A stretch of DNA of 64,000 bases from the NCBI GenBank assembly GCA_034096865.1, contig JAWQFJ010000565.1, forward strand, positions 12,501-76,500. The letters run 5' to 3'. Under the pieces are notes generated by a model that saw only the letters and a list, made by a program, of their open reading frames with translations, ran no database searches and was not told the DNA's origin. The DNA is from Theodoxus fluviatilis (taxonomy: Eukaryota; Mollusca; Gastropoda; Cycloneritida; Neritidae). This document shows, piece by piece, positions 1-10,680 of the stretch (within the stretch, counting starts at the first letter, position 1; every line of letters starts with the position of its first letter). Both the position numbers and the translations under genes were made by a program.

Positions 1-117
1 AAGATTCAAGGTGGCTGTGACCCGCTACTGGTTTCTAACGTCACTCCTTTTTGCCGTTCTTGCTATTCGTTCGTTCCAAAAATTGAGACACTTCCAACGG
101 CGATGTTGTGTTTATTC

Positions 118-210
118 GTCTATTTCTTTGTCTGTCTGTCTGTGTGTCTATCTGTCTGTGTGTCTGTGTGCCTGTCTGTCTGTGTGTTTGTCTGTATGTC
201 TGTCTCTCTC

Positions 211-256
<46 letters not shown>

Positions 257-282
257 TCTCTCCCTCTCTGTCTCTGTCTCTC

Positions 283-346
<64 letters not shown>

Positions 347-441
347 CTGTCTGTCTGTTTGTCTCTGTGTGTGTGACTGTGTGTGACTGCGCGCGCGTGT
401 GTGTGTGTGTGTCTGTCTGCCTGTCTGTCTGTCTGTATGTA

Positions 442-532
<91 letters not shown>

Positions 533-643
533 GTGTCTGTATGTCTGTCTGTATGTTTGTGTGTGTTTGTCTGTGTGACTGTCAATGTGTCTGTCAGTGT
601 GTCTGTGTGTCTGTCTGTGTGTCTGTCTGTGTGTCTGTCTGTG

Positions 644-714
<71 letters not shown>

Positions 715-757
715 GTGTCTGTCTGTGTGTCTGTCTGTCCGTCCGTCTGTCTGTCTG

Positions 758-796
<39 letters not shown>

Positions 797-981
797 CTGT
801 TTGTGTATGTGTCTGTGTGTATGTCTGTGTGTGAGTGTATGTGTGTGTGTGTGTGTGTGTCTGTGTGTCTGTCTGTGTGTCTGGCTGTGTGTCTGTCTGT
901 GTGTCTGTCTGTGTCTGTCTGTGTGTGTGTCTGTATGTATGTCTGTCTGTATGTGTGTCTGTGTGTCTGTATGTCTGTGTG

Positions 982-1045
<64 letters not shown>
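118..1045. repeat. Compound CT/CTGT/GT microsatellite block
   Basis: About 930 bp made of (TC)n, (TCTG)n and (TG)n runs that grade into one another. All six frames are open over long stretches only because the repeat lacks stops; the resulting Ser/Leu/Cys/Val or Arg/Gln/Thr/Asp strings are not proteins. Confidence 0.97.
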
Positions 1046-1046
<1 letters not shown>

Positions 1047-1748
1047 CCGTGAATTTCGCCTTTTTGGCAATAGGGCCAAAGAATCGATTGACTAATTGAC
1101 ACCTATCAACAGACATGAACACAGAGGGACAAGGGGGTCTGGCTCCATTTCCACTCCACACCTCGCCCTCCTGTAGCGCGCCAATCTTGTGCGCTTGTTC
1201 AATACTACAAGAGGCGTTGATTGCACCACAATGTCTCCATTGCTTAAAAATGTGCTCAGTCTTCTACTGGAAAAAGTCTGCAGGCAATGCGATTAAGCAT
1301 CCCTGCAACGCTAAAGATCGCACTTGCTAGTCGTGACAGCGACTGCAATGTAATTGTCATAATCCTAACTAATTTGAAAGAATTCTCTGAGCTGCTCGCT
1401 TTGAACCTTTTGACGTTATAGAGTATGCCAGAGGTCACGAACGGAAATGGCAACGATGTGTATGACATCAGCACACTTAATTCAAAGGAAACCGATTTGT
1501 TTAGCTCGCTTTCGGCTCTGAACGAGAGGAGAAAGTCATGTGACTTGGATTTTGTGTAGTACGTTACTAGTGTTGTGATCTACGTGCACAGTGGAACATA
1601 GTTGTACACAAACGTCTCGGAGTCAATTGATGGAAACTGTTTACTATACCATTTGTTTTGCAGTAGTCGGTATTTTCAAGTATGATGCTGTATTCCAGAA
1701 AATATAATCGAATGTTGTATCGAAAGCACCCTAAACGCTTCGCTCTGA
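1046..1748. other. Non-coding stretch, no gene seen
   Basis: Mixed-composition sequence with only short open frames (up to about 72 codons) and no recognisable protein motif, RNA gene or repeat. Confidence 0.5.
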
Positions 1749-1970
1749 CGGCTGTAAGCCGGTGGTTAAGACGTCCGCCCGCAGTCGCTTTGCGGGCGGA
1801 AGATGTGCAAATTGAAGCTGCACGAATCCTTGAACTGCATCCTTAGGCAAGACATTTTACCCGCGTTTGTCAGTTCTACCAAGAAGTAAAACCTACAGCT
1901 AGCTGTTGCACTGGGTCGACATGGCATGACATTTCCCCCTTACGAATGCTATTAAAAAACAAACAAATTT
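1749..1970 (+). repeat. tRNA-derived SINE-like copy
   Basis: Starts with a tRNA-like segment containing a box-A-like motif (GTGGTTAAGACG) followed by a short GC-rich hairpin (CCGCCCGC / GCGGGCGG). It then has a body with AGGCAAGACATTTTACCC, resembling the conserved central part of molluscan and other metazoan SINEs, and ends in an A-rich tail near 1951-1970. Family assignment is from memory of such SINEs and needs a database comparison; the box B is not clear. Confidence 0.45.
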
Positions 1971-2458
1971 AGTGATTCGTATACTTTATCTAACACTGTC
2001 GTTTACTTTGTCTTCAATTAGACTATGACCAAATCGAAGGTAAAAGTGAGTTTACATTTGCGTTTTCTTACGACAACGACATGAAACTCATTGTAATGGT
2101 AGCGGGCCTACTACAGTCCTGTGAGTCAGATTACCGGTGAAATATGGTCAGGGTCGGTTCAAATAGTTGTTGATTGTATGGTACCCAGCATGATGCCTGT
2201 ATCAAAACTACAATTACTTTCGATATTTCTAATGTCACAGGATCGCAATTTCTTTTTTACCACAGGGGTCAAGTTGTCATGGTTGCAAGACAGAATCAGA
2301 TTCGCCCACTGTCCCTAATCTCTGCCTCTCTGTGAGTGGAAGGTAAGAATAGCTCTATCTTGTCTTCCTGTGCGCTTCATGATAAGTGAATTTAAATAAA
2401 AAAAATAGTCCTGACTTACTCATACTCCAACAAACATTGCTGATCGAAAGTCATCTTC
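1971..2458. other. Non-coding stretch, no gene seen
   Basis: Short open frames only; nothing recognisable. Confidence 0.5.
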
Positions 2459-2972
2459 ATTCGTCCATCCGTCCGTCCGTCCGTCCGTCCGTCCGTCCGT
2501 CCGTCCGTCCGTCCGTCCATTCATCCATCCATCAACCCACTCACCCACCCACCCACCCACTCACTCACCCACCCACCCACCCATCCATTCATCCATCCAT
2601 TCATTCATCCGCACCATGCCCACTCGCCCACCCATCCATCGATCCATCCATCGATCCATCATCCATCCGTTCTCCCTCCCTCCCTCACCCCTTCCCTCAG
2701 ACATCCATCCATTTTTTTAATCCATCCTTTCATCCACCCACTCGCCCGTCCATCCATCCACCTACCCATTGGCCCGCCCACCCACTCGCCCGCCGATCCA
2801 TCCACCCACCCACCTATACGCACCCATCCACCCACCCATCCCCGCACCTACTATTCCATCGATCCACCTATCCATCATTCTTCCATCCATCCATTCAACC
2901 ATCCATCTATCCTTTCATCCATCTATCAATCCATCTATCTGTGTTCTCGTGTATTGTGTGTGTGTGTGTGTG
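2459..2972. repeat. Tetranucleotide (CATC/CGTC/CACC)n array with short (GT)n end
   Basis: Begins as a pure CCGT run (2464-2516), then degenerates into CATC, CACC and CGCC tetramers, and ends with a (TG)n run near 2956-2973. The His/Pro/Ser-rich open frames across it are repeat artefacts. Confidence 0.95.
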
Positions 2973-3366
2973 TTTCATCCTTGTCCAGATAAATCTATTT
3001 TAGTTAAGCCGTTGTTATTGATCATAATCTAATGTAGTCTTTTTATCACCGCTGAAAAATTCTTCCCATGATTTGATAAAATTTGATGGATTCATGGGAC
3101 TGACTTAAGCACTTTGCTTTGAAAAATGCAACAAAAAGGTGAAAGAAGGCAAACTTGGGGTGTACACTGTACAGATGTTCCATTCAAGTACGACAAGGTC
3201 GTCGAACGAATCACCATAATTATGAGGTTTTGGGGCGGAGGTTGATTCTAAAAAGTTTTCGATGCAACCGACTCGGGAAAGGTATCAATACGCCACAGTA
3301 TGACACATACGGGCAACTTAATCCCGCGATGTGGAAGACGCACAAGCCTGCTGTTTGTTGACTTGA
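2973..3366. other. Upstream flank of the sHSP gene
   Basis: No gene seen. AT-rich at first, becoming GC-richer towards the promoter. Confidence 0.5.
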
Positions 3367-3421
3367 TGACGTCAGGGAGGCTGCAGGCCGGGAGAATCCA
3401 GCGCAGCGTTCAGCGGAGTTC
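3367..3421 (+). promoter_or_regulatory. CRE octamer plus gapped heat shock element
   Basis: A perfect TGACGTCA is at 3367-3374. Downstream, GAA at 3394, TTC at 3409 and TTC at 3419 fall 15 and 10 bp apart, which is the correct 5-bp register and orientation for an nGAAn/nTTCn heat shock element with intervening units degenerate. It lies about 110 bp upstream of the TATA box of a small heat shock gene, as expected for HSF control. The HSE is gapped, so binding is an inference. Confidence 0.4.
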
Positions 3422-3530
3422 TCTCCCCCTATCTGACTAAAGCGCCAGGTATCCCCTCATCCCTCGTCGCTGACTCCACACATCTTGCCCGCAAACCGCC
3501 TCAGACTTCCCATCCCCACGCCAGACATAC

Positions 3531-3538
3531 TATAAATA
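3531..3538 (+). promoter_or_regulatory. TATA box of the sHSP gene
   Basis: TATAAATA, 218 bp upstream of the start codon. A transcription start near 3560 would give a 5' UTR of about 190 nt. Heat shock genes typically have such a canonical TATA box. Confidence 0.6.
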
Positions 3539-3748
3539 CCCTGACGGCCAGAGGAGCGCTTTACCGGAGCCAAAACTCTAACCGCATAGAGGTTCTCCAA
3601 CCTGCGAGCGCAACGTCCGTCGCAGAAACCGTTTTCCAGTAACAGTTTCTCTGCTGAGGTACAGAAGTCCCGACAGCTAGGACCGCTTGTTTCGGCATCG
3701 ACCGGTTTGAAGTCTTTCAGTCGTAGACATCCTCCCAACAAAGACATA

Positions 3749-3928
3749 ATGGTTTTCGAGCACCTCGTCCCTCTCCACCGCGAGGAGTGGAGCTTTTTCG
3801 AGAGACAGCGCAGCGTCTTCAAAAGCATGTTCAAGGACATGGACGACGATTTCCGCTCCTTCGACCAGGACTTGGAACGCATGCGTCGGGAAATGTTCTC
3901 CCTGATGGATGACTCGACAAGCCTCAAG
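3749..3928 (+). CDS. Small heat shock protein, exon 1 (N-terminal region)
   Basis: Encodes 60 residues, beginning MVFEHLVPLHREEW and ending SLMDDSTSLK, then a canonical donor (AAG|GTAAGT) in phase 0. It is the N-terminal arm of an HSP20/alpha-crystallin chaperone: aromatic-rich start (EEWSFFERQRSVF) and an acidic and basic stretch (DMDDDFRSFDQDLERMRREMF) like that of metazoan sHSPs just before the crystallin domain. ATG 3749 is the first in-frame ATG after the TATA box. sHSPs are ATP-independent holdases forming large cytosolic oligomers that bind unfolding proteins. Exon 2 continues in phase at 6301. Confidence 0.85.
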
Positions 3929-3933
3929 GTAAG

Positions 3934-4008
<75 letters not shown>

Positions 4009-5197
4009 AACAACGCTTTGTGTCTGATTCAGTTTTAAACTGTCTTACTTCATTTCTAAAGTCCCGTCTGAGGTCTTCCTTTGAAAATGTTGACAGTCCA
4101 CCCCTTGTATTCATCTCGCTACTTAGACATGGTTTCTTTAAACTTTAGCTTTGCGAGAGCCTTGGTTCAGCATTCGGTATGGTGAGAGGATGGTAGGTCG
4201 CAGTCCAGAATCGTTCTCAAGGTGTTAAAACCAAAAGGCGAGGATACTGGGGTCACACCACGATTTGTAGTGGCACTAGTCGACATCTTTCAAGGCCTTC
4301 GGCATCGAGGCAGCCTCCTGGGACGAAGTGGCTGCAGACCGCACTTCTTAGACAGCAGCAATTAGAAAGGGGGCTCATCGTTTCCTGGATCAGCGTTTGC
4401 TTGCTGTCGACAACAAATCGAATACACGGATCGGTAGTGTTGCAGTGCCCAATGATTTGAATACAGCCTTCAGTTTGCCATTGTTGCCCCAAGCTGTCTC
4501 ACTTTCGGCGCCTTTAAAAATCTTCGTCGAAAATCGATGAGCCCCAAAGCATTGTAGCAGCGTCGAAAGGCAGCCAAACACAGTCGGTCTGACGCTGGGT
4601 GCAGAGTGTCTTCATCAAAGAATAATCATAGAAACGATGGGGATGGTTCCTGCGAGTGTGGCAATGACTGCTGCAGAGCGAGTGCAGACCAAAAACGCAT
4701 TCTCCATTCCATGCATCGTGAATACAATGCGTAGCCCTTACGTCACCAGCCAAACATTCAGTGAAGGCCGACTTCATTTTAGGGATTAAGTAGGAGAGTG
4801 TGTACACTGTTGCCTACCATTGTCACACAAACGTGCTTTGGCGCATTGAAGGGATTTCGGTGGTCATCAAAGGGGAAGCGGTTTCCTGCACTATTTCTTT
4901 CTGAGACACTGCAAGGATTCGCAAGCACTGAGCTACATCTCTGAGCCATTCATTCACGCTGCTTTGTGTTTTCAGAGCATGATGTGATATTCAAACTGGA
5001 AACGCTTTCACAATGATATGATACTCGATGCCTGGAATCATCTAGATCATAGTTATGTGCTTTTGTGGAAGAATCAGCCAAAAATTAACTAAAGCAATCT
5101 TTCATAACAATGAATGCAGTTAAGATTTTCTCCTTTCACTTTTCATCCACAAAAAGCTTCTATTCCTCTTGCACCATCGCAAAACTAGCACATACCC

Positions 5198-5251
<54 letters not shown>

Positions 5252-5314
5252 GTGTGCGTGCGTGCGTGCGTGCGTGCATGCGTGTGTGCGTCTGCTACCT
5301 CCCTAGCCGCACAT
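3929..5314 (+). other. sHSP intron 1, proximal part, with (AT)n and (GT)n
   Basis: A pure (AT)n run fills 3935-4005, beginning only six bases after the donor. A (GT)n run with (GC)-containing end is at 5200-5289. The rest is unremarkable non-coding sequence with no gene seen. Confidence 0.75.
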
Positions 5315-6252
5315 GGCAGGTTGCACAGAAGCAATCCGAAAGCGCCATTTGCTGGACCAGAGGCGCGTTTCGTTTTGTAAGGAGAAAAAAGTGTTCAGAA
5401 ATGTGCGCTCAATGCGAGCGCTCTCAAAGCCCAGAGCTTTACTCCTACGCGAATCTGTCCACGCAAGCGCTCGCCCCGAGCGCTCTCAAAGCCCAGAGCT
5501 TTACTCCTACGTGAATCTGTCCACGCAAGCGCTCAATGCGAGCGCTCTCAAAGCCCAGAGCTTTACTCCTACGTGAATCTGTCCACGCAAGCGCTCGCCA
5601 CGAGCGCTCTCAAAGCCCAGAGCTTTACTCCTACGTGAATCTGTCCACGCAAACGCTCGCCACGAGCGCTCTCAAAGCCCAGAGCTTTACTCCTACGTGA
5701 ATCTGTCCACGCAAGCGCTCGCCACGAGCGCTCTCAAAGCCCAGAGCTTTACTCCTACGTGAATCTGTCCACGCAAGCGCTCGCCACGAGCGCTCTTAAA
5801 GCCCAGAGTTTTACTCCTACGTGAATCTGTCCACGCAAGCGCTCGCCACGAGCGCTCTCAAAGCCCAGAGCTTTACTCCTACGTGAATCTGTCCACGCAA
5901 GCGCTCGCCACGAGCGCTCTCAAAGCCCAGAGCTTTACTCCTACGTGAATCTGTCCACGCAAGCGCTCGCCACGAGCGCTCTCAAAGCCCAGAGCTTTAC
6001 TCCTACGTGAATCTGTCCACGCAAGCGCTCGCCACGAGCGCTCTTAAAGCCCAGAGTTTTACTCCTACGTGAATCTGTCCACGCAAGCGCTCGCCACGAG
6101 CGCTCTCAAAGCCCAGAGCTTTACTCCTACGTGAATCTGTCCACGCAAGCGCTCGCCACGAGCGCTCATTTCTGAACACTTTTTAACCTTACAAAACGAA
6201 ACGTGCCTCTGGTCCCGCGAACGATGCTTTGGGATTGCTCCTGAAACCCGCC
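5315..6252. mobile_element. Non-autonomous element with ~85-90-bp terminal inverted repeats and tandem-repeat core
   Basis: 5315-5403 and 6167-6252 are inverted copies of each other with only scattered mismatches; shared blocks include GGACCAGAGGC, CGTTTCGTTTTGTAAGG and AAAAGTGTTCAGAAATG. Between them lies only the 62-bp tandem array. No open reading frame of note. This architecture (long TIRs around internal tandem repeats) is known for mobile elements of bivalves and other invertebrates. It lies in intron 1 of the sHSP gene, ending 48 bp before exon 2. Target-site duplications were not identified. Confidence 0.75.
5414..6172. repeat. 62-bp tandem repeat, 12 copies
   Basis: The unit contains CCCAGAGCTTTACTCCTACG and a self-complementary AGCGCTCGCCACGAGCGCT that can form a hairpin. 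Copies 7 and 11 (cores near 5801 and 6049) share the same two changes (CTTAAAGC and GAGTTTTAC) exactly 248 bp apart, that is four units, so a four-unit block was duplicated. Confidence 0.92.
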
Positions 6253-6300
6253 TCAGGGTATAGTCCTTCTTTCTGACTGACCACTGTCCTGTCCTTGCAG

Positions 6301-6456
6301 GTGGACCGCCCCTTCGTGGAGGACACTGAGGGCAACAAGAAGATGGCCCTGCGCTTCGATGTCAGCAAGTTCAAGCCTGAGGAGGTGACGGTGAAAACCA
6401 TGGACAACAAGCTGGTGGTCCACGCCAAACACACGGAGGAGTCGCCCGGTCGCAAG
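6301..6456 (+). CDS. Small heat shock protein, exon 2 (first half of alpha-crystallin domain)
   Basis: 52 residues in phase 0, from VDRPFVEDTEGNKKMALRFD to HAKHTEESPGRK. Acceptor CCTTGCAG|GTG and donor AAG|GTACGT. It carries the hallmark start of the alpha-crystallin domain: LRFDVSKFKPEEVTVKTMDN followed by KLVVHAKHTEE, that is beta strands B2-B5. The next expected segment, a REF..LP-like strand followed by a GV-type turn, is not encoded here and is not found downstream, although the C-terminal end reappears at 7663. Confidence 0.92.
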
Positions 6457-7000
6457 GTACGTGTCCTGTAGACAAAGACGTCAGTGTCGTTGCCTTGGTC
6501 ATCGCTGTCATCAAAGGCAATGGCTTCTGTTGTGAAGTTCCTCAAGCAGCACTGCCCTCCATTCTGTTTCTTGTAATGTTTATAAACCGCTGTTTTAAGA
6601 GAGGTCGCCCTTACTAATCTGAGCTTATTGAGCAGATTGTTCATTGCTGTTTTAATAACCCTATTTATGTGGTTACATTGCATTGATGCCATTATTACAG
6701 TTACGATTTTGTATGAAACAAAACGTTTCAAATGTTTAAATGGAATTGTGCTTAACTTTGCCATCTCAATGAACTTTTTTCCCAGTGCTCAAATGAATCC
6801 AAAAAAAAAATCTGTCACATTCTAATTCAGTTGCTGTGAGATCCATGTTAGTGCCAACGATTGATGAAGAGTGTTGGCTCATAAATTTGAGAATGTGCCA
6901 AGCCACTGACATGGGGGAGATCTGATAAAGAAAATCCGACACTGAACGAGCACTCATTAGTTTAGGTGTACTTCTTATCCTTTTTATATGTGCCTTTGTG

Positions 7001-7068
<68 letters not shown>

Positions 7069-7099
7069 GTCTCTCTGCCTGTCTCTCTGACTCTCTCTC

Positions 7100-7138
<39 letters not shown>

Positions 7139-7201
7139 TTGTCTCTGTCTCTCTCTCTCTCTGTCTCTGTCTCTGTCTCTGTGTCTCTCTCTCTCTGTCT
7201 C

Positions 7202-7252
<51 letters not shown>

Positions 7253-7388
7253 CCTCCCTCCCTCTCTCCCTCCCTCCCTCCCTCCCTCCCTCCCTCCCTC
7301 CCTCCCTCCCTCCCTCCTTCCCCTTCCTTCCTCTCCAAGCCCAGCAACCAGGGGTTCCAGTTGATGAAGATGTGTGTGTGTATGTGTG

Positions 7389-7446
<58 letters not shown>

Positions 7447-7469
7447 AGTGTGTGTGTGTGTGCGCGCGT

Positions 7470-7530
<61 letters not shown>

Positions 7531-7570
7531 TGGTTGTGTGTGTGTGTGTGAGTGTGGTGTGTGTGTGTGC

Positions 7571-7607
<37 letters not shown>

Positions 7608-7610
7608 TGT

Positions 7611-7662
<52 letters not shown>
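6457..7662 (+). repeat. sHSP intron 2 with (CT)n/(CCCT)n and (GT)n block
   Basis: 7004-7332 is a CT/CTGT/CCCT pyrimidine tract; 7371-7661 is a GT-rich microsatellite that runs straight into the last coding exon. Between them, 7345-7374 reads [10 protein letters not shown] in the same frame as the last exon and follows a strong pyrimidine tract plus CAG. It could be a remnant of the missing central exon. In that frame the GT tract has a stop near 7549, so the present sequence cannot encode a full protein. 6457-7003 shows no gene. Confidence 0.75.
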
Positions 7663-7755
7663 CTGACCCGAGATGGCGTCCTGAGCATCGAGGCCCCAGC
7701 TCCACCCTCAGTGGAGGCCGCCAGGGAGAGAATCCTTCCCATCAAGTTCCTGTGA
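7663..7755 (+). CDS. Small heat shock protein, last exon (C-terminal end)
   Basis: 30 codons and TGA: LTRDGVLSIEAP, a Pro/Ala/Glu-rich linker, then ERILPIKFL. LTRDGVLSIEAP is the conserved last strands of the alpha-crystallin domain (A-x-x-x-n-GvL motif region). ILPI fits the C-terminal I-x-I/V tail motif that docks neighbouring subunits. The left boundary is uncertain because a (GT)n tract abuts the first codon and gives no normal acceptor. Candidate polyadenylation signals AATAAA lie at 8954 and 9153. Confidence 0.8.
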   Translation: MTRDGVLSIEAPAPPSVEAARERILPIKFL

Positions 7756-9330
7756 AGATTTCCCCGCCATTCTTGCCTTTCCCATTCATCGGCTGTTCCT
7801 AGGCGCCCCGTGAAGAGACATTTGGAAACATCAGCGGCAATGCTGTCACGTGATTAGCGACGATTTCAAAAACAGACTGGGCGATTGTTGCAAATTTGAT
7901 GTCACTCAAATACACTATTCTATGAAGAGCCTATTTTGTTCCCTTTTCAGTGCTCAGCACCATCCAATTTTTTCCTGTGATTCATTCATTTACGTGCGTG
8001 GATTCATTTTGAAGATGTAATTTGATACTTTTACGCAGCATAATTTTCGGAAACTGATATGTGTATTTCTATATTCTGTCAGAATGAAACTTTCACAATG
8101 TTCCCAAAGTGATCATTGAATTCACGAAAAGAAATCGACGCCCTATCATATCTATGCCCTAACTCTACAGAAATAAGTTGCCGCACTTTTACTGTTGAAA
8201 GCATCATTTTCAAAATTGTAGAACTTGTTTTACCTCTGTAAATATTTATGCTATTCACCCTCAGGGTCATGTCAGCATTCAAGGACTTGTAAACCTGTGA
8301 AAGACAATGACATTTACTGTCGTGTGGGTGCATGTTAGCATGAGCGCTGACTATGCGGGTTATGTGGGGAATATTCCCTAACTGAAACAGGGGCGTCTGC
8401 CTGTTGTTGACATATATGACACCTTTGTTTGTGTTGGAGAAGAGAAACTGTAAATAAGTCTAGCCGTGTGGCAGACTGTGTGTTAAACAGCGCCAAGATA
8501 AGGGAAAGGATATAAATGTTAGAGAAAACTCCTCTGGGACAAAATCTGTAATACACCTTTGCTCTTCCAAGCAAGTTTTCAACGAAATCTTTATCTTTGT
8601 TAGAAACCCAGAAGTTGGTCCCCAGAGTAAGCTTTTAATTAATTAAGCATAATTATTGGAACATAGTTAGATAAATACTAAATTGATTCCATGCTGTTTT
8701 CAAACCGGGTCGTTATATATCGATTGAGTTTTATTCATGAATGATGTCGCTATATGTTGAAGCAGATGGATGTACATAGTCTGAGATTGGAGTGTGAGGT
8801 GGTTTTCTTGCAGCATGGGAATGCGACGTGTGTTGTGTGACGAATTTCGCAGTTGTACGTGACACATTCTGCCAATGGGACGAGTGTTTGCTCCACATCT
8901 TTCCAATGAAGTCACCCGCTGTTGATCCTCTATGACGCACGAGCAAATGCATGAATAAAAACACGCGAAGGTGAGGCTATGTATTTGATGTGCACGGAAA
9001 CAAGGAGACTGTTCCCAAAATCCGTTGTGTGAAAAGTCATTTGATGACGTTTGTTTTTGTGCCATTCATAAACTTGCCATGCGAAAAGAGCCCTATTTTA
9101 CTTTAAGCAAAAGATAAACGTTACTGATTTACTGCACTTGCATTTTCAAAACAATAAAAACAATCTTTTTACTGAAGCATCTGTGGTCGTGTTGTTGGCT
9201 TGAAGAGATTTAAAGTGTTTCACCCTTCACAAGTTATACGAGTAAAAAGTTTCAGAAAGCTGCACAGATGAACACAACTCTGGGCTCAACACCTCTCCTC
9301 GAGTCAGCCCCTGTCGCCTTCAGGGGAACG
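7756..9330. other. sHSP 3' flank, no other gene seen
   Basis: Probable 3' UTR then intergenic DNA. AATAAA hexamers occur at 8954-8959 and 9153-9158. Open frames here (up to 121 codons on -) show no recognisable protein features. Confidence 0.5.
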
Positions 9331-9411
9331 CACGCTCGCACACACACACACATATCTCACACACTCACACGCGCGCGCGCACACGCACGCACGCGCGCGC
9401 ACACACACACA

Positions 9412-9502
<91 letters not shown>

Positions 9503-9579
9503 GGAGAGAGAAAGTCTGGTGGGTATGTTGGAAATTTGTCGGTAGACAGTTCCGTATCATGTATAGAAAGACACAAAGA

Positions 9580-9632
<53 letters not shown>

Positions 9633-9640
9633 CTCGATGT
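9331..9640. repeat. (CA)n-(CT)n-(CA)n and (GA)n microsatellites
   Basis: CA/CG-rich run, then a pure (CT)n, then (CA)n to about 9496. A separate (GA)n is at 9583-9628. Confidence 0.95.
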
Positions 9641-10320
9641 ACTTTGAATGTCAGAGGGTTGTGGAGTGGGGATATGATGGATGGAAGGAGAAGAGGAAAC
9701 GAAAAATTAACTGCGTACCTGGCAGAAATCGCGAGCATTTCTCCTTCTTAAGCAATTACTCAGTTTGCCCTGACTACATAACCAGCACAGACTGAGGTAA
9801 ATGCTTGTGCAGCTAACGGCTTACGTGGCTGGAAAGTCGTATAAGCTTTTTTCATGTATTACCGCCCAGAAAATATGCCAATCTCTGAATATCGGCATTC
9901 CTTGCTTCAGAAGCGAATGCAGTGCGAGGTGAAGATGACTAAAGTCTTCCTTCAAGTAGAGCACTTATTACCAATGTGCTGTAGGCCTATGCAGCTCCAG
10001 CACAACATTTCGGTCTTTCTTGCCCCCCTGGGCTGCCTGTTGTCTGCTTTCGGCAGAGCTGCCTGCTCGGGGAATTCGTGGCAGAGAAGAAGGCATGCCG
10101 TGATTTAGGCTCTTCCTGGCAACATTCTCCCCGTTATTTCCTCTCAGAAAACATCCCTCTCTTTTGCTGGTGTCTCTGTGAAAATGGCAAAGGTGGAAGG
10201 GAGAGAGCTGCAGTCTGCCGTTGTGTATTCTGTCTGGGTCGTCATGGAGATGCTATTTCTCTTCCCCTGCTTTGGGTTTAGCTTCAGCTCGGACAACGTT
10301 TCCTGACGAGCTCGATCTCT
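9641..10320. other. Non-coding stretch, no gene seen
   Basis: No recognisable coding, RNA or repeat feature. Confidence 0.45.
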
Positions 10321-10680
10321 TCCAACCTTCTTTTCTTTCTTTTTTCTTTCTTTTTTCTTTTTTCTTTGCTTCTTTCTTCTTAAAAAAAAAATTCCCCACA
10401 CTTTCCTCCTTTCTTTTCTCCTCCCTCCCCTCTCCTCCTCCCTTTCCCCTCCTCCTCCTCCTCCTCCTCCTCCTCCTCCTCCTCCTCCTCCTCCTCCTCC
10501 TCCTCCTCCTCCTCCTCCTCCTCCTCCTCCTCCTCCTCCTCCTCCTCCTCCTCCTCCTCCTCCTTCTTCTGCTCCTCCTCCTTTTGTGTCTACTTGTCCT
10601 CGTTGCCGTTCCTCTCCGAATCTTCCTAGTCCTCATCCTCTTTGACCTCGTCGTCGTCGTCGTCGTCTTACTGCTCTCCT
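10321..10680. repeat. T/C-rich tract with (CCT)n and short (GTC)n
   Basis: A CTTT-rich tract (10321-10390), a long pure (CCT)n at about 10448-10563, and a (GTC)n at 10648-10668. The Leu- or Arg-rich open frames are artefacts. Confidence 0.93.

Noticed and set aside
118..1045. Long open frames of Ser/Leu/Cys/Val or Arg/Gln/Thr/Asp
   Set aside because: They follow from stop-free di- and tetranucleotide repeats and have no domain.
9357..9560. Short frames at CA/CT repeats
   Set aside because: Simple-sequence artefacts.
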